Shown one piece after another: positions 4,951 through 6,163 of a stretch of DNA of 6,163 bases (its first letter is position 1; the number at the start of each line of letters is the position of its first letter). The notes below the pieces were generated by a model. The model saw only the letters and a list, made by a program, of their open reading frames with translations. It was not told the origin of the DNA and made no database searches. Source of the stretch: Flavobacteriaceae bacterium (GTDB taxonomy: Bacteria > Bacteroidota > Bacteroidia > Flavobacteriales > Flavobacteriaceae). The DNA lies in assembly GCA_030633225.1 (NCBI GenBank), contig DAOVTF010000135.1:1-6163 (forward strand). Direction: 5' to 3'. The position numbers were made by a program, and so were the translations under genes.

Positions 4951-5586
4951 ATGAAAAAAAACTCATACATCATAATCGCTTTTGTTATCTTAATTTTTGG
5001 GATATGGGCATTACCAAAAATAATTGGAAATTTTTCAAAAGATAAATTGGTAAAATTTGAAAAAGTGCCTGCTTTTGAATTTACCAATCAAGATGGAATA
5101 ACAATCAACAATAAAAATTTTGAAAATAAAGTGTTTATTGTTGAATTCTTTTTTACTACATGCCCTACCATTTGCCCTAAAATGAATGCCAATATGGTGA
5201 AAATTCAAAATGAGTTTTATGGTAATCCTGAATTTGGTATAGCCTCATTTAGTATTGATCCAAACCACGACACACCAGAAGTTTTAAAAGCTTATGCTGC
5301 AGAGAAAGGAGCAACACTAAAGAATTGGCATTTTATGACTGGAGATAAAGACGAGATTTATTCCTTTTCAAATGATGGCTTTAAATTATATGTTGGTGAA
5401 AATGCTGATGTTGAAGGTGGTTTTGAGCATTCAGGATTATTTGCATTAATTGATAAAAATGGATTTATAAGATCTAGAAAAGTAAAGAATGGAGAAATTG
5501 AAAACCCTATTAAGTTTTATGACGGTTTAAATTCTAAAGAGATCCAATGGATAAAAGAAGATATTGCTTTATTATTGAATGAATAA
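4951..5586 (+). CDS. sco: SCO1/SenC family copper chaperone for cytochrome c oxidase
   Basis: A 211-residue thioredoxin-fold protein tethered by one N-terminal membrane segment (about residues 6-25), with its domain in the periplasm. SCO proteins deliver copper to, or reduce the cysteines of, the CuA site in oxidase subunit II. The motif TCPTICP carries the CxxxC pair C71 and C75, and the third copper ligand is H160 in EHSGLFALID (159-168). SIDPNHDTPEVLKAYA (101-116) is a further family hallmark, and F66-F68 precede the metal site as in relatives. Length is standard. The ATG at 4951 gives a proper MKKN leader. The last 8 nt overlap the DUF420 start, implying translational coupling. Its location just after oxidase subunit genes supports the role. 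All known key residues are present. Confidence 0.96.
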   Translation: MKKNSYIIIAFVILIFGIWALPKIIGNFSKDKLVKFEKVPAFEFTNQDGITINNKNFENKVFIVEFFFTTCPTICPKMNANMVKIQNEFYGNPEFGIASFSIDPNHDTPEVLKAYAAEKGATLKNWHFMTGDKDEIYSFSNDGFKLYVGENADVEGGFEHSGLFALIDKNGFIRSRKVKNGEIENPIKFYDGLNSKEIQWIKEDIALLLNE

Positions 5587-6097
5587 TTCCGACAAGAAAT
5601 ACAACAAACCAATAATTGCTTTATCAATTGCAATTCCTTTAATTGTAGCCATTTTATTTGGAGTAAAAATAGATTATAAATTACCTGTTTTTCTACCTCC
5701 AATTTACGCAACAATTAATGCAGCTACCGCATTAATTCTAATAATTGCAGTTTGGGCAATCAAGAATAAAAAAAGAAAATTACATGAAAATTTAATGAAG
5801 GTAGCCATTTTATTTTCAGCGATCTTTTTAACACTCTATATAGCTTATCATATGACTTCCAATTCAACACCTTATGGTGGAGAAGGGCTTATTAAGTATT
5901 TCTACTTCTTTATTTTAATCTCTCATATTTTATTGTCTATTATAGTTATTCCTTTTGTGTTAATCACTTTTGTAAGAGCAATTACCAATGACTTAGAAAG
6001 GCATAAAAAAATAGCTAGAATAACTTTTCCTCTTTGGTTATTTGTTGCCATAAGTGGCGCTGTTGTTTATTTAATGATCTCACCATATTATAAATAG
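5579..6097 (+). CDS. DUF420 membrane protein, probable oxidase assembly factor (CtaM-like)
   Basis: A 172-residue membrane protein with about five hydrophobic segments (12-29, 37-60, 73-92, 105-132, 145-167). It matches the DUF420 pattern I know: KLHENLM (67-73), YIAYH (87-91), GGEGLIKYFYFFILISH (100-116), ERHKKIAR (140-147) and PLWLFVAISGAVVYLM (151-166). Four His residues near helix ends (H69, H91, H116, H142) are candidates for metal or heme binding. DUF420 proteins related to CtaM (YozB) of Bacillus and Staphylococcus are reported to be needed for heme-copper oxidase biogenesis; the mechanism is not settled. The ATG at 5579 overlaps the end of the SCO gene by 8 nt in a different frame, so the two are very likely translationally coupled. 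Family assignment is strong; molecular function is inference. Confidence 0.88.
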   Translation: MNNSDKKYNKPIIALSIAIPLIVAILFGVKIDYKLPVFLPPIYATINAATALILIIAVWAIKNKKRKLHENLMKVAILFSAIFLTLYIAYHMTSNSTPYGGEGLIKYFYFFILISHILLSIIVIPFVLITFVRAITNDLERHKKIARITFPLWLFVAISGAVVYLMISPYYK

Positions 6098-6105
6098 GTT
6101 TTCAG

Positions 6106-6130
6106 TTAAGTCAATTACAAATGGACTTAA
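6106..6130 (+). other. Weak hairpin after DUF420
   Basis: TTAAGTC (6106-6112) and GACTTAA (6124-6130) form a perfect 7-bp stem with an 11-nt loop, just after the DUF420 stop. No clear T run follows, so it is at best a weak terminator or an mRNA 3'-end stabiliser. The remaining 33 bases of the window show nothing recognisable. Confidence 0.3.
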
Positions 6131-6163
6131 TAATCAATTTTGATTCTATGTAACAAAAGGTAC

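Noticed and set aside
4902..5087. 61-codon open frame on the minus strand
   Set aside because: It is antisense to the SCO start region with no supporting signal.
5517..5714. 65-codon open frame on the minus strand
   Set aside because: It is antisense to the SCO/DUF420 junction, with biased composition and no recognisable motif.

Overview
The window is a stretch of chromosome from an AT-rich member of the Bacteroidota, most likely Flavobacteriia. The evidence is the low GC content, the near absence of Shine-Dalgarno sequences, promoters matching the Bacteroidota consensus (TTG, about 19 nt, TAnnTTTG), and gene content typical of aerobic Flavobacteriia: heme O synthase, two consecutive subunit III-like oxidase genes, a small subunit IV, SCO and DUF420. 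It is mainly an aerobic respiration locus covering accessory subunits and assembly factors of a caa3-type heme-copper oxidase. The catalytic subunits I and II are not in the window.

Layout. Bases 1-450 are AT-rich and hold no recognisable gene. Next come two tRNA genes read leftwards, tRNA-Gly(GCC) then tRNA-Leu(UAA), ending in a hairpin-plus-T-tract terminator. Their promoter lies back to back with a rightward promoter for the oxidase cluster: cyoE (TTG start), a short subunit III-like gene, a 130-bp gap with a hairpin and a possible internal promoter, a longer subunit III with an extra region of about 125 residues, and subunit IV. A strong intrinsic terminator closes this unit at about 3827.

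The 3828-4241 gap is not empty. It holds a decayed GIY-YIG endonuclease-like gene (frameshift plus probable internal deletion) bracketed by inverted, palindrome-rich repeat sequence. After it comes a second rightward cluster: a membrane-anchored SCO-like protein without the copper-binding cysteine pair, a canonical SCO protein with CxxxC and the distal His, and a DUF420 membrane protein whose start overlaps the SCO stop.

How the genes fit together. CyoE makes heme O, the precursor of heme A. The subunit III and IV proteins are structural parts of the oxidase. SCO delivers copper to, or reduces, the CuA site of subunit II. DUF420 proteins related to Bacillus CtaM are linked to oxidase assembly. 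The cysteine-less SCO-like protein probably belongs to the same assembly step, but its role is unknown. I see no wholly new system. The two items most worth a second look are that SCO-like protein and the GIY-YIG/repeat relic.
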